64,000 bases of DNA from Mesorhabditis belari (taxonomy: Eukaryota > Nematoda > Chromadorea > Rhabditida > Rhabditidae), in assembly GCA_958450365.1 (NCBI GenBank), contig CAUEEP010000880.1, forward strand, positions 496,001 through 560,000, read 5' to 3'. The notes beneath the pieces are model-generated. The model made no database searches. It was not told where the DNA came from and was given only the letters and a program-made list of their open reading frames with translations. Positions 23,226 to 34,789 of this stretch are shown here, in pieces; within the stretch, counting starts at the first letter, position 1; each line of letters starts with the position of its first letter. Made by a program: the position numbers and the translations under genes.

Positions 23226-23632
23226 TTGATATTTTCCACACAGGACTGGTGTAGGGCAAACTTTCCGGATTTCATCTCGGCCCAGGAATGGCCTCCGTAT
23301 TCGTGCGATCTCAATCCGTTAGACTACAGTGTTTGGTCAATTTTGGAGGCAAGGGCTTGTGCAAAGCTCCACAAAAGTTTGGAGGCTCTTAAGCGATCGC
23401 TGACCAGGGAATGGGATCGAACCACTCCGGCCGAGCCGCGGCCCATCGCCGAAACTTCATCAAGCGTTTGAGGCTCTGCATCGGACCCAAAGGTGGCAAC
23501 TTTGAAGAAAAGTAGATTTTATGCTCTCTTTATATCATGTTGTTAATAAAAAATTGTTTCTGTTATAAAGTCTTTTTGGATTTTTAACAAATAGGCTAAA
23601 TTAGGCCGCAACGTTATTTCTGGTCACCCTGT
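23226..23632 (+). pseudogene. maT-like transposase 3' relic with right end
   Basis: SCDLNPLDYSVWSILEARAC and LEALKRSLTREWDRT match the C-terminal block of the ORF at 29.8-30.5 kb; a frameshift follows, then GPKGGNFEEK. The end TTTCTGGTCACCCTG-TA at 23617-23634 is the same terminal repeat as at 30595-30612. Confidence 0.8.
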
Positions 23633-24654
23633 AATAAGTGTGGATTAATTACGTCCTGCGACTTTTAGAAAACGCTTTAGCTAATGAAAAAAGGTCCCCC
23701 TTTTCAGAATACTACAATGATTTCGACCCTGCTGGGAAGGCTTTCATCGATTGTGTCCCTCCGGCGTAACTCAACTTTGTTCAGGGATATCTTCCTGTGT
23801 GTTGACCGTAGTATTTGAGAATTGTTGTACGCTCAAAAAATTGATTCTTACTGTTATTAAGTGCACTGCAAATCCGTAATGGCGTGCGTAAATACTCAAA
23901 AATTTACTTTTAAGATCTACATTTGACTACACAACTGTACTTTATCCAATGGACACTTTCGAATGTGATTGGTGAACTGTTTCAATTTAGAAGAAAGCCT
24001 TTGACAGTCATAAGGCGATCTTTTTGGGATGCAATTTCTGCAATGTTTTTCAGAGATTAAAAGATTTTAAAGACTAAAATAGAAAAAGTCAATGGAGAAA
24101 TGAAATGAAAAACGGTGTAGCACAGAAAATGGACGAAAAACGACCCGTTTAGAAAGTTGGTGTTTTCTTTAACTATAGAAAGGCGAAAAGCTGATGCAAA
24201 GTGACAAAATAAGCCTAATTTAGACCGTAAAATCCGAAAACCATGATTTCAAGACGATTTGAGCACTCTATCAGCATGAAAAACGCTTTTGAAAAAGCCA
24301 GAAATTCACAACTTTCCTTGCGTGCCCTGAAACTGGTCAAAAATTCAAGTAAATCAAAAAACAAATAAAACATCTTAAAGAGCACATTTCAAGCTTTCAA
24401 AATCACTATAACACTAATAGGCGGCAGTGGACAATTCTCAAGTTACCGCGCTTCAAAGTTGAGGTAAAATTCGAGAGGTCTAATACTTTGTCTAATACTT
24501 TGTCTCTTTTGTCTAATACTTTGTCATGGGTAAAAATCGAGAATTTTCTGTAATTTGACCTATTCGTTTTATCTTTCAAATTGCTTCCAAAAGCTCTGAT
24601 CTCTCAAAATTTAGATTCTACGCCCTAAAATTACCTAGAAAAACAGCTTTTGGA

Positions 24655-24775
24655 ATGGAAATAGGTTCATATTAGCTTTTTAGAGCTTTTTAAAACGCGA
24701 AAAAGGTGCGCTAATGGGCCGGGTGCGCCAAGAAAGATGTCCGCATTTGTCCCATTCACGGAACCACTAAAAGTA
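24655..24775. repeat. dispersed repeat (matches 60860-60972)
   Basis: TTTTTAGAGCTTTTTAAAAC, then GTGCGCTAATGGGCCGG and CGCATTTGTCCCATTC occur at both places in the same orientation. It lies before the F-box gene here and after it at 60.9 kb, so it is a separate repeat rather than part of the duplication. The flanking 23.7-25.2 kb has no supported gene; a TCTAATACTTTG triplicate lies at about 24479-24525. Confidence 0.7.
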
Positions 24776-25993
24776 ATGTATTTTGGATATATTTTTGAGT
24801 TGTTAAATGGAATTGAGAATAAATTTTTTGCTTTTTCTTCTCTAAATTCATTCGTGAAGAAAACACGCCACATTTCAGTCAAACTTTGCTTCAATAAACT
24901 GTTTAATTAGCCACATTTGCAACCAGAATCCAAAAATTGCCTTACTCATCGTTTTTCCCAAAGACTGATTCAATTCGATAAGTTTTGCCAATCATTAGGC
25001 AATTATGGAGTGCACAGGAAAGATTGATCAGGTTTGTTCACAAAATTGATGATTCGATTCAATTCACTCAAACCTATTCCCCAGTTTTCCCGCCAAACCA
25101 AAAAGCAGATGTGATTTTCTGCAAATCAGAAATCATTTATGGAACGCACTCAATCTTTTTGAATCTTCAGATTTTAATTTTATGCATTATTCATTCGTTC
25201 ATTTTTTTTATCAAAATATCGTTAAAAGGATGTTTTGATGTGAAATGAGTTAAGTTGTATGCTTTTAAGGGACTTTTTAAAGCAAAAACGGCGCGGTGCG
25301 CCCTCTGAAGCGTGGATGCGCTATCGTAACTCGCACAAAAATTTCCTTTTGCTATTCTTTTCATTTTCCTTCATTCCAAATCGGAATCGGAAACTTCGTC
25401 GGGTTTTCGTGCCGAGTCTCACTAAAGTTTCCTTCCCCCTTCGTATAACCTATTATGTTTTTATAGCGCGTTTTTAAAGTACTCTCTCCCCTCGTTCGTT
25501 CTCTCCTTTTCATATTGTTGGCCCATACCTCCAATTTGGGACCTCCAATTTGTTGTTTAAAATTCTAATACGGTTTTCTTTTCGGCTCCTTCCGCTCCAT
25601 TGTTTTGAATCCGTTTAAACATGCTTATAATCTCAACTTAACCAATTCCTTTTAACTAAAACACGAATCTAAATAGTTGTATGCTTTTAAGGGCATCTTT
25701 GATTGTTGATCTGGAAAATTTAAGCTGTGAAGGATTTTTTGGATAAAATTTAGCTTTATCTACGTTTGGTCGCTTCCAATTCTTTTTTTACACATTTTTC
25801 AGTGGTTTTATGATTTATTGAAGTCATTTTTAGTATCAGAGACAATTTATTGGACTGTTTGATATGATTTTTCTATTGAAAAATGTTTACTGCTCTAGAT
25901 TAACCTAAAAAAGTGGTTTTGATGGCAAAAGTGACTTCAGTAAATCATACAAATGTTAATTCCAATGACGTCCTTTTATTTTCAGATACGAGA

Positions 25994-26995
25994 ATGCCGG
26001 TTGCAACGATCGCTGATTTGCCGTTGGAGCTAGTTGAGGAGATCGCACGCCATCTCAATGTGAAAGACGTGGCGAAATTGATGATGGTGAATAAGAGGCT
26101 CTACTCGAGCTATGCAATGGATCAATCGATCGTTCTCGGAAAGCACGTCGCTGAAGTAGCACTGGGACAGAAGCCTGCTCCGGAAAATTGTGTCCTGAAG
26201 TTCGTCGATTCTGGCCCCTGGATTGACCTGGACCTGGATTCAACTCTTCCTTTCGCCAAACGGATCGATTCATGCGACAAATTGGTTTTCCATGAAAGGC
26301 GCGACACTGACGGAATGTTATTAGACCAGCTGAAATCTGTGAACCAACTAGAGGTCGACGTTCACACGAAGGAACATTTCCTGAAGTTCCTCACCAATTT
26401 TCGTGGATCGGTCAAAAAGAACGCAAAACTGAGCATCTACATCGGGCCAATTGAACAAGATCAAGCAATGAAAGAGCGACTTGGCAAATTCATCGAAAAC
26501 CAATTGAACGGATGCGAGAAGGTCGCTCTGGACCCGGGTCTCTGGACCTTTGAGGGTTGCTTCTACGTCTATCACGAGGCCATGATGAAAACACAAATCA
26601 AAATGATTCAAATTGAGGCTCCTACCCGCGAATTTGATCAAATCCTATACTTGATTGTCAATCAAGGAATTCCGAGTAAGAATTCTGAAGCGTGGATTTA
26701 CATTGAAGAGGGCTTCGACAAAACGGATGCGATTCGTGCCAAAGTCGGTGATTTTCTTTCACAGGCGCAAGGACTCCAACGAGTCGATGATGCCGAAAAT
26801 CACTTAGCACTCGTTTCTCGTGCAAACGAGCTGCGTAGAAAAATATACGAGAATGCTTATTGTGTGTTCGACAAAAATACTTCGTGTTTTCGCCGCCGAA
26901 TCGACCCAGTGACCAGTTGCATCTACGTGTTTCAGTCCGATCGTTATCTTCAATTTTTGGCCTTCTACATGCCGTCTCAATGCAGTAATCTGTAA
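25994..26995 (+). CDS. F-box protein, copy 1
   Basis: Single coding exon of 333 residues. The start ATG at 25994 was chosen because a strong acceptor (TTATTTTCAG) ends 9 bases before it, a typical trans-splice or 5' UTR splice site; the frame is open back to 25913 only by chance. Residues about 5-40 form an F-box (ADLPLELVEEIARHLNVKDV, then VNKRLYSSY), the Skp1-binding module of SCF ubiquitin ligases. The rest (about 280 residues) is a divergent substrate-side region without a recognised motif, as usual for the large nematode F-box families. AATAAA at 27152. The paralogue at 59422 shares coding sequence and about 700 bases upstream. Confidence 0.85.
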   Translation: MPVATIADLPLELVEEIARHLNVKDVAKLMMVNKRLYSSYAMDQSIVLGKHVAEVALGQKPAPENCVLKFVDSGPWIDLDLDSTLPFAKRIDSCDKLVFHERRDTDGMLLDQLKSVNQLEVDVHTKEHFLKFLTNFRGSVKKNAKLSIYIGPIEQDQAMKERLGKFIENQLNGCEKVALDPGLWTFEGCFYVYHEAMMKTQIKMIQIEAPTREFDQILYLIVNQGIPSKNSEAWIYIEEGFDKTDAIRAKVGDFLSQAQGLQRVDDAENHLALVSRANELRRKIYENAYCVFDKNTSCFRRRIDPVTSCIYVFQSDRYLQFLAFYMPSQCSNL

Positions 26996-27169
26996 AGGGA
27001 TTAGATCTTGTAGCCATGTCAGATCTGCCCTATATTTAAATCTTTTTGAATCTGTGTTTCCTATTAGTAGTTTTACTGTACTATTTTGAGTTTTTCTATT
27101 ATGGCAATATGTTGTGTCTATGATTATCTGAATCGCTTTTATCCGCCCTCTGAATAAAGCATATATATA

Positions 27170-27353
27170 AATAGAGTTTCTAGAATGTGGAATTTGTTGC
27201 CAAAGCATATCTTTGAATCTAACTATTATTATACTTTTAAAAGACACACAAATTGGCCAAATTTGTCAGAACTATATGCTCGCTCCATACGCAAAAATCC
27301 TGAATCTGGTCAGCTAGTTTGGCCTCCTTCCGTTCCTAGGCATTTTATTTGAT
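27170..27353 (+). pseudogene. possible non-LTR retrotransposon tail
   Basis: A frame reads SRMWNLLPKHIFESNYYYTF and ends FVWPPSVPR-like before a stop, resembling the WN.LP...F C-terminus of LINE reverse transcriptases. A copy follows the second F-box gene at about 60675-60840. It is adjacent to the F-box 3' UTR in both copies, so it is older than the duplication. Confidence 0.35.
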
Positions 27354-29340
27354 CTTATTTTTTATAACATTATCATTACATTACATTATTTTTCGTGTAA
27401 GCATTTTCAATGATTGCATTGGATAAGCATCATCACCCCATTATTTCATTTGAAAGTTTCCTTGTTACGAACTCTTTTTATTTTAAATTAATTTCCTACT
27501 TTCTGCCGCTCGTCTTCTATTTCAGATATGGTGATTTGTAACTGTCTGGACAACGTAATCGATCTACAAAGTTTACCGCCTCTCCCGGGCGCTGACCACC
27601 TCTGAATCAGCTTTAAAATTGGTTCAACCTGTTTACTTCGAAGGAAAGGGATCAAGTCTGTTTCCTTTTTAATTTTGATTATGACAAAGCGGCGGTGTAT
27701 ATACTAGATTTTCGAAATCGGTAAATTTTCTAAAAGTGTACGAACACCGAGATTTTATGCGGTCTTGGAGGCGCTATATCTCTGCGAGTTTCAGTTACCG
27801 ACTATAAGTGTTATGCATTTTCTGAAAGCTCTTTTCAAACTCTACCCGATGGAAATAGTGGCCCCCTGAAATATTTTACTTTTTGGCGCATTTCAGTGCG
27901 TGCAAGTTAGACCCCTAAAATTGTCACTTTTACACGGCATTTGTCTCTGGGATAGAGTGTTCAAATCGTTCTGAAACCATGTCTTTCGAAATCTACGTCC
28001 AAAATTACATTAGAGTAAACAGAAATATGAACTTATTAGTGATTCGGTACGGAAAAAAAAGACTTCCCTGCAAAAAGAAAACTTCTCTGTAATAGAATCC
28101 CCTCTTTTACCGCATTAACAGCTCGCTTCATCTTTAATAACCTCTTTGTTATTTTGTTGCTATTCCAAATACTTTCCTTTTGCTATTTGCCAGTAAGTGC
28201 ACTTGACGACCTAGGATCAAAATTAGCGTTTGAAACACAATTTGAAATACAGGTCTAATTTAGGCCTTTAAAAGTGGACCAAAGAAATTTGGTCAAAAAT
28301 AAGTCGGTTTATTTACCCAACCCAAACCAAAGGCCGTGCCTTGGCTCGTGAAACTTTCTTCCCACCGTGTTTCGCCTGAAACATTTTCCTCAATTAGCAA
28401 TACATAGAAATGAACCATTTTCGGTAAAACCGTGACTCGGACCTGACCTCATGACTAATTTTATTGCTCAATTCCTGTAAATTCTAGGCCAAGCCAAAGC
28501 CAAGATTTAGGCCAAATTCAACAGTAAGAAGATTGAAATACCAGCCCAAGGCCAATCGAAAGCCATTGTTTCTTTCCAAACCTTGGTTAAGAACGACTTA
28601 AATAATCCCCAAAGCAGGTGTGCTCCCTTGCATGGGCGTAGCCAGGATTTCGCGACTTTCAGCCTAACGGCCCGAGCTTCTCGAGATTACCCCAATCAAG
28701 TTGCGATCAAGAAATTATATTTTTTGAGCGAGGATTTCGGCTTCAAAGTATCGCCGAGAGTCAGGTAAAGCTTATCAAATTCTAAACGATGGATAATTAA
28801 AATTCGTTTGCGAATGTGTTTCTTCATTACGCAACTTTCCGATGGAAAGGGTAACCGAGGGAGAAACGACCACCAGTAAAGGAGTCGCGTTGATGACCAG
28901 CTTGATGCAAGATGAGGAGGAATGGATGCTTTAAACGCGTTTAATATATTAGAAAAGTCATTTTCTATGGTTGACACTGGATATCAGTCTCATACTGGTC
29001 CAGGTCCAGGGAAAAAATGAGGGAAACCCTGCTGGCAACGGAACGTTGGAAATGGAAACACGCCGTCGATCGGTGCTCGAATTTCCATGATTAAATTGAG
29101 AATTCAAAATTTTATGAAAGAAAAGTGAATTCTGGAACGCACGAAGGAATTTCGACATGAAAGACTGTAAAAAAAGGTGGAAAAGTTTTTTCATTAATAA
29201 AGCTGCTTTATTTACCCAATTTTGAGTCCACTGCGTTCCAGAATAGCCTTTGCTGAATAGAACTTATTTCCAAGTGTTCATAGTATTGCCGTCGATTTGT
29301 CATCTTGTGATTTTTAAGCTTTATCCTTATTTTTGATCGA
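27354..29340. other. no supported gene
   Basis: Mostly AT-rich sequence with short frames. A few exon-like pieces on the + strand (about 28841-28948 and 28981-29085) lack consistent splice phases. CGGTACGGAAAAAAAA near 28042 resembles a mariner end. Confidence 0.5.
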
Positions 29341-29365
29341 TTTTCTGTAATTTTTTGAGCATTCT

Positions 29366-30472
29366 TTGAGCCGTAAAGCTTCTTTTGTCTCTAGTCGTAT
29401 CCTAAAAGCAATTTGTTATCCGAAAATTGACACTTACAGAAAGTGTTTCATCACTTACGTTAGACCCATTCTAGAGTATGCATCTATAGTGTGGTCTCCA
29501 CATACACAAGTTGATATCTCTCGCCTAGAAAAAATCCAGCAGAGATATACTAAGATAGCTCTATGGAAAATAGATTTTTCAAAATTTGCATACTTTAGTT
29601 GCACAGATAGACTCAAAATTTTTGGTCTTAAATCTCTTAGACATCGCTTGGTCACGGATTTAATAGAATGTTTCAAAATTGTAAAGAGCAGGCAACCTAT
29701 CCCTCTTTTTCGAGATTTATTCAAAGTTAATCCCACGGTTAGTACAAGGAGAGGTTACAAAATTGCCCGGGCACACTTCTTGGACGATCCTATGAAAGCA
29801 AAGAGACTACAACGAGCGCGATTGATGAAGAGACTGGTCGCTGGACAGAATCTTGATAAGGTCTTATTCACAGATGAGAAAATTTTTACCATCGAGCCAA
29901 AGCACAACTTTCAAAATCATCGCCAGCTGTTGAAGAAAGGTCTTAAGAACACTTTTGCAGCAAAAATTATGGTGAGGCGTCATTTTACAGCTTCTGTCAT
30001 GGCATGGGCCGGGGTGTGTTCAAGCGGAAAGACACCTCTTGTCTTCATCGATCGCAACGTCAAAATCAACGCTTCCGTGTATCAACAAAAGGTTCTAAAG
30101 GATGTTTTAGTTCCCTGGGTTGCAAAAGACTTTGGCCAAAGCGGTTTTGCTCTACAACAAGACTGGGCTCCAGCCCATGGCGCTACTTCCACTCGACAGC
30201 TCTGTCAGCAGCTCTTTTCTGGATTTTGGGACAAGGATGTGTGGCCGGGAAACGCACCAGATTTGAACCCATTGGACTTTTCTGTGTGGTCAATTCTTGA
30301 AGAAAGGCTTCGCAAGTATCGATACACCACGGTTGCCGGTTTGAAAACGGCCTTGACTCGCGCTTGGAGCGAAATTACAACGCAAGAATGCGCGACCATC
30401 ATTCAGAACTTTCCGAAGCGGCTTAGCAAATGTGTTGAGGCCAAAGGTGGAAATTTTGAACATTTAATGTAG
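29366..30472 (+). mobile_element. chimeric ORF: LINE reverse transcriptase tail fused to maT (DD37D) transposase
   Basis: A 368-codon frame without an internal stop. Residues about 1-135 are the C-terminal region of a Jockey/CR1-type reverse transcriptase (TYVRPILEYASIVWSPH, then LEKIQQRYTKIAL and GLKSLRHRLVTDLIE). From about residue 140 it continues as a Tc1/mariner-superfamily transposase with LFTDEKIF, LQQDWAPAHG and NAPDLNPLDFSVWSILE; 37 residues separate the last two Asp, as in maT elements. The right terminal repeat ends at 30610 (TTTCTGGTCACCCTG before TA). The frame opens with TTG and has no ATG near the start; the left transposon end and the transposase HTH half are missing. Insertion or recombination of two dead elements is most likely. 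Confidence 0.85.
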
Positions 30473-30611
30473 GAATTTTTGATAGAAAAGTTATTGTTGA
30501 GCTTGAAGTTGTTAATTCTTGTTAAACTTTCGAGATAAATCTTTTTAAAAAGCGCTGAGGGCTAAATTTGACGATGCGCAAAAAATTCGCCGTATTTTCT
30601 GGTCACCCTGT

Positions 30612-32100
30612 AGTTTATTGCTTAGCTACTAGGTTAATGCAAAAGAAATTTCGCTTTTTTACAAATATTAAATCAAAATTCGTTTAGCTAACAATTTATT
30701 CCAAACAATAAGCACCATCGTTATCTATAACATTCATCCAACATTGCTTCAAATTGCGGCCCCTTATTGAAGAGCTCTTGATCCTGTGATTGAAAGTAGT
30801 CGGGCATCCAAATCTCAACCTCTTGCGCATTCTTAAACTGGCAATTCACAAGGAAATGTTCGATCTGAAGAGGTGAAAATCAGATGGTGAAAAGTCTGGA
30901 CTATATAGCGCATGTGATAAGACCTTCCATCCTGATTCCTCTAACTCCCTAGCCTCCTCTGGCTTTTGCTGTGTGAGCTAGCTGGGATCACGGAGAAAAT
31001 TGACAGTCGAGGGATTTAAACCCTTTTGACGCAAGATTTGGTCAACTTCTTGAGCTGTTGAATAAAACAAGATGGATCAGCTGTTTTTCCGGGTTCTGAG
31101 AATATGAAATAAACAAGAAATTGATATTCCACCAGCAAGACAGCATCACTTTGTGCCCATGATAATCCGGCTTTGGAGTTGGAATTGGCGCTTGACCTTT
31201 GCTCAGCCATTACCTTTTTCGAGAAGTATTATCAAAGTGAATCCACTTCTCATCCATCGTCAAGATATTCTCAAAAAAATGGCTTCTTTTCGACTTATGG
31301 AGCAAGATATGGCTGATCGAAACGCGTGCTCCCAGATTCTCAACACTCAATTGATGTGGAACCCATTGTCCATTACGATTTGTCTTTCCAATTATTTCCA
31401 AATGGCGTACAATTGTTGAATGATCACATTGGAGATGTTTGGCAAGTTCTCGTGTTGTTTGCATTGGATCAGCTTCAATTAATTGTTCCAATTCATTGTT
31501 GTCGATGGCTGTGGCACGATGTCCATGCGATTCGTCTTCAAGGGATTCATTACCATCTCGGAATTGGGCAAACCAGAGCTGGCATGATCTTTCGGTGATA
31601 AAAACAATGGCTCCTTTTCGACTTAAGAAGCAAGATATGGCTGATCGAAACGCGTGCTCCCAGATTCTGTGTTCAATTCATGTAGAACGATCGCATCGTC
31701 CATCGTCCATTACGATTGGGAAACTTCAAGAGGTTCAATAGCTTCTCGGAATTGGGCCAGCAGGATCTTTCGGTCATAACTCGTTCTCCAAAAGCGACAG
31801 AGAGATCACGATGTGATTCGAGAGCGTTTTTGCCCATCTTGAAATCGAAGAAGACACGCGGGCACAACATACTTTTGATTCACCATGAACTAAAGCAAAT
31901 ATCAATTAAAAAGTGAAAGCTGAAAATTTAAAAATCAATTAAAAAGTGAAAGCTCTGACTAAGAAAAAGCGTAAAAATAGACTAAAGTAAATATCCAAGA
32001 GTACAAATATACAAAAGAAAATCAAATAAAATTTCTAGATTAAAAAATAGATTTTATACGGACCGAAATTTCTTCTGCATTAACTAGCTGCTTAGACTAG
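30612..32100 (-). mobile_element. mariner relic, rearranged
   Basis: Ends GGTTAATGCAAAAGAAATTT and AAATTTCTTCTGCATTAAC face each other; the similarity extends outward (TTATTGCTTAGCTAC and GCTGCTTAGACTAGC). The minus strand has mariner pieces in several frames: FDFKMGKNALESHRDLSVAF at 31.8 kb, ELAKHLQCDHSTIVRHLEI at 31.4 kb and MDEKWIHFDN at 31.2 kb. A 120-base part is duplicated (31290-31400 and 31610-31710). Third catalytic region not seen. Confidence 0.75.
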
Positions 32101-32284
32101 CTGTTATAAAAACAATCAAAAGCTTAGGTCAGTCAGAAGTTAGGCTCTTGAGACTGATTCCGTTAAGGCTTACAGATCAAAGCATTCATTAGAACTATCT
32201 ATGGCTATAATTATTTAGTAAATTGAAGCCATTAGCTGATAAAAGCTATGCTCAGGGTTACGTTTATGAGCCGAAACTCTTCAG

Positions 32285-34095
32285 TTCGGTTCGGTGGGCG
32301 TCTTTTTCGGTGTCAGTGGCCTTTTTGTTGTCAGGAAGAACTCGATTTTGAAAGGTTTGTGAATAAAAAACGTGCTTAAAGTTCTTCCAGTTAGATTTTT
32401 CACAAATCAATCTGCTTTCCAGGTATAATCGAGCACTATGCTTTCGTCGATTTAGCAAACTTTATCACGATCAACGCGTGTCATGTTATTTGGGGAATCC
32501 CGTCAGCTATTTGGTAAGTACAGGTTTAAAATAGATCACTTGAAAAGAAAGGGATCAATTTAAATATCAACGCTTTTCGATTACGATTTAGGCATGTTAA
32601 CGAAGCGATTCCATGGCTGGATTACACGATATGGGGCGCCGCATTCACGGCAATTTCTCTTGGCTTTCCGCCAAAGGTTTGTTAAATGAATTTTTGTGTA
32701 GATTGATTGAAAAACAGATGATCCATTCATAGAACTTGTATCTGAACGATGCTAAAACTTATTTCATTGAAGAGACTTGAGTACAAACCTGGGTGGAGCT
32801 TCAAATCGAGCTTAGAATCACCATTCTTTTTCATGTGCTATTGTCAGATAATTTTGAGATTTGGGGAAAAGGATGATAGGGTTGGATGATGGCAAAAAAA
32901 TTCAGCTCTTTCTCGGCATCAATCGTTTCTGTGCTTTAGCATTTGAGGGTCGTTTTTATAAAACTTTTGAGAGAACAAAGCCATTTCAATACTTTGTGAT
33001 GATCGTTTATCCACTAATCACTGCTATTGTTTTTGCAATTCGTAAGTTACTTTGATCTTGAAGTGTTCATTTCTCGATTTCTCGATTTCTCGATTTCAGC
33101 CGGTTGTCATTGCATTTTTGTACCATATCTCGCGAATACTTTCTTCATACAAGATGGAAAATGTGGACAAATGATGATTTATATAACACAGGTCAATATT
33201 CAACAGTAATCTGCCTACCGATAGCAGAATTTAGTTTAAAAACAAAAGACTTTTTAATAGCTAGACTTTAAGGTTCTTCCTTGTTATACAATTGTGCCAT
33301 TTCAAACATTTCTTGACTGTTCTGTGTTTTATTTGATGAGGAAACGACTACGAAGCTTGCAAAATTCTCGATCAAGTATAAGCAATCATCAAGCGAATCA
33401 AATCAAAAAAGAAATGAAACTGGCGATTCAGGTGGTTCTTTACGTTTTCTCAAAAGATGTCTATTATTAAAAATATCGTAATCTCCTTTCCAATTTATCT
33501 ATCTTTTATATCTACAGATGATCACAAATCTGATAGCCGGCCTCATCATGACGACCTCAATTTTAACCACCTCAATGGCTGAAGGCACTCACTTCTCAAC
33601 ATTTGCCACTTTTATTCTTTTCACTGCTCTTTGGCTTATTTCGACGCTCATTCCGTGGTAGTTTTTGAAGCTTTTGCTTAAGAAAGCATTCACTTATTGG
33701 ATTCTCTATTAGATTACCAGATAAGTCGTCTAAAGAGCAAAGCCAAAGAATTGAATTGCTTTGACCTTTACGCTCATGGCTCAAGTCCTAAGTTATCATC
33801 AAATTGATGTTATCCTGGTTAAGAGGTTAAGAGGATCTGACTCAAGAATCAAAACTGTTGTCAAAATCAAAATAATTGCTAATGACAACGATTGCAGTGT
33901 TTTTTACGTTGTTTTACTGCGAGAGAAGAGAAGAAGCACTCGAAATAGTATCACCGTGTCAAATGCTCAACTAACCGAAAGAAATGTAAGAGAGTTGAGA
34001 AATTAGGAGAAAAACCGAATGACTTTCAGGGTTCTCTTCGGGGATTTCTCAACAAAGTCTTCATTGTCACTCAAATTGAAAATCACAAAACTTGA
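32285..34095 (+). CDS. seven-transmembrane chemoreceptor (nematode serpentine type), exons 2-10
   Basis: Exons 32285-32354, 32423-32513, 32592-32676, 32906-33041, 33100-33191, 33273-33431, 33518-33657, 33898-33985 and 34030-34095 join in frame to a TGA. They encode TM1 (SVGVFFGVSGLFVV), TM2 (ANFITINACHVIWGIPSAIW), TM3 with LFLGINRFCAL in the DRY position, TM4 (FVMIVYPLITAIVFAI), a Cys-containing loop, TM5 (VLPCYTIVPFQTFL), TM6 (LIAGLIMTTSILTTS), TM7 (FILFTALWLISTLIPC) and a basic tail. This is the layout of nematode serpentine chemoreceptors, perhaps Srv/Srx-like; the exact family is not certain. Ligand unknown; acts in the plasma membrane of sensory cells by family analogy. No start codon is near: the first exon is probably 11083-11196. 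AATAAA at about 34143. Confidence 0.85.
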
Positions 34096-34229
34096 GTCTA
34101 AAATGTTTGTATTTTAAAAGTTGCCTTAACTATGGGAAAGAGAATAAACTTTTCTCGAGTAATAAATCACTCTTATCAATACCTTTTTAAATTAATTGTA
34201 GATTTATACTTTTACTTGTTAAAAATATA

Positions 34230-34664
34230 TTATTTTATTCCTTTTTGTGACCTGCAACACCATCCCTTTTTGTAACCTGTAAAAACAATGCAACAAACAA
34301 TTACAAAAATGGCAATTACACTAAACACGCTAGAAACCGTAGCAAAGTGAATGATCAGAATGATGATAAACGAGGAAGCAAGCGCAACAACAAGAAACAA
34401 AAACAAAAATAAATCAAGAATATTCGAGATGCATGCCTGTTGTTTGTTGTTGTTCTGTTCTATTTGTTCTGTTGTTGACTTTTCCATCAACATAATCAAT
34501 CCAACATACAAACCGTAAAGCATAAATAAATCGGAGAAAAAGCCCTCCAAAAACTCGGAGTAATCGTTTACAATAACAACAAACAAAATTAATGAGCCAA
34601 GTATTGAAGACCAGTTACATTTACCGCTAAAAATTTCAGTATCAGTAAGCGAATGGCGGCCCAT
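34230..34664 (-). CDS. predicted four-helix membrane protein
   Basis: Intact 144-codon frame from ATG. About four hydrophobic stretches are visible: ILGSLILFVVIV, LFMLYGLYVGLIMLM, FLFLFLVVALASSFIIILII and VFSVIAIFVIVCCIVF, with a short Lys/Cys-rich end (GYKKGWCCRSQKGIK) and an acidic/Gln-Asn loop in the middle. AATAAA overlaps the stop codon. It is convergent with the chemoreceptor, 135 bases away. Family not recognised; a single-exon gene is unusual here, so an exon could be missing. Confidence 0.55.
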   Translation of the reverse strand: MGRHSLTDTEIFSGKCNWSSILGSLILFVVIVNDYSEFLEGFFSDLFMLYGLYVGLIMLMEKSTTEQIEQNNNKQQACISNILDLFLFLFLVVALASSFIIILIIHFATVSSVFSVIAIFVIVCCIVFTGYKKGWCCRSQKGIK

Positions 34665-34789
34665 TACGTCGACAGAGTCCAGCAGCCAATTATTGTTCCG
34701 AAGATTATCTTTTGTCGTTTTTTATCCTAAACTTTATCGTTTATCATAAACGTTTTATCCTAAAGCTAACTGACTGAGAGCTTTTTGCT

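Noticed and set aside
27040..27247. Minus-strand frame overlapping the F-box 3' UTR (26804-27247)
   Set aside because: Antisense to a well-supported coding exon and 3' UTR; the paralogue has a shorter, different frame.
28841..29085. Short exon-like + strand pieces (MERVTEGETTTSKG; NEGNPAGNGTLEMETRRR)
   Set aside because: Plausible composition, but splice phases do not connect and no start, partner exon or copy was found.
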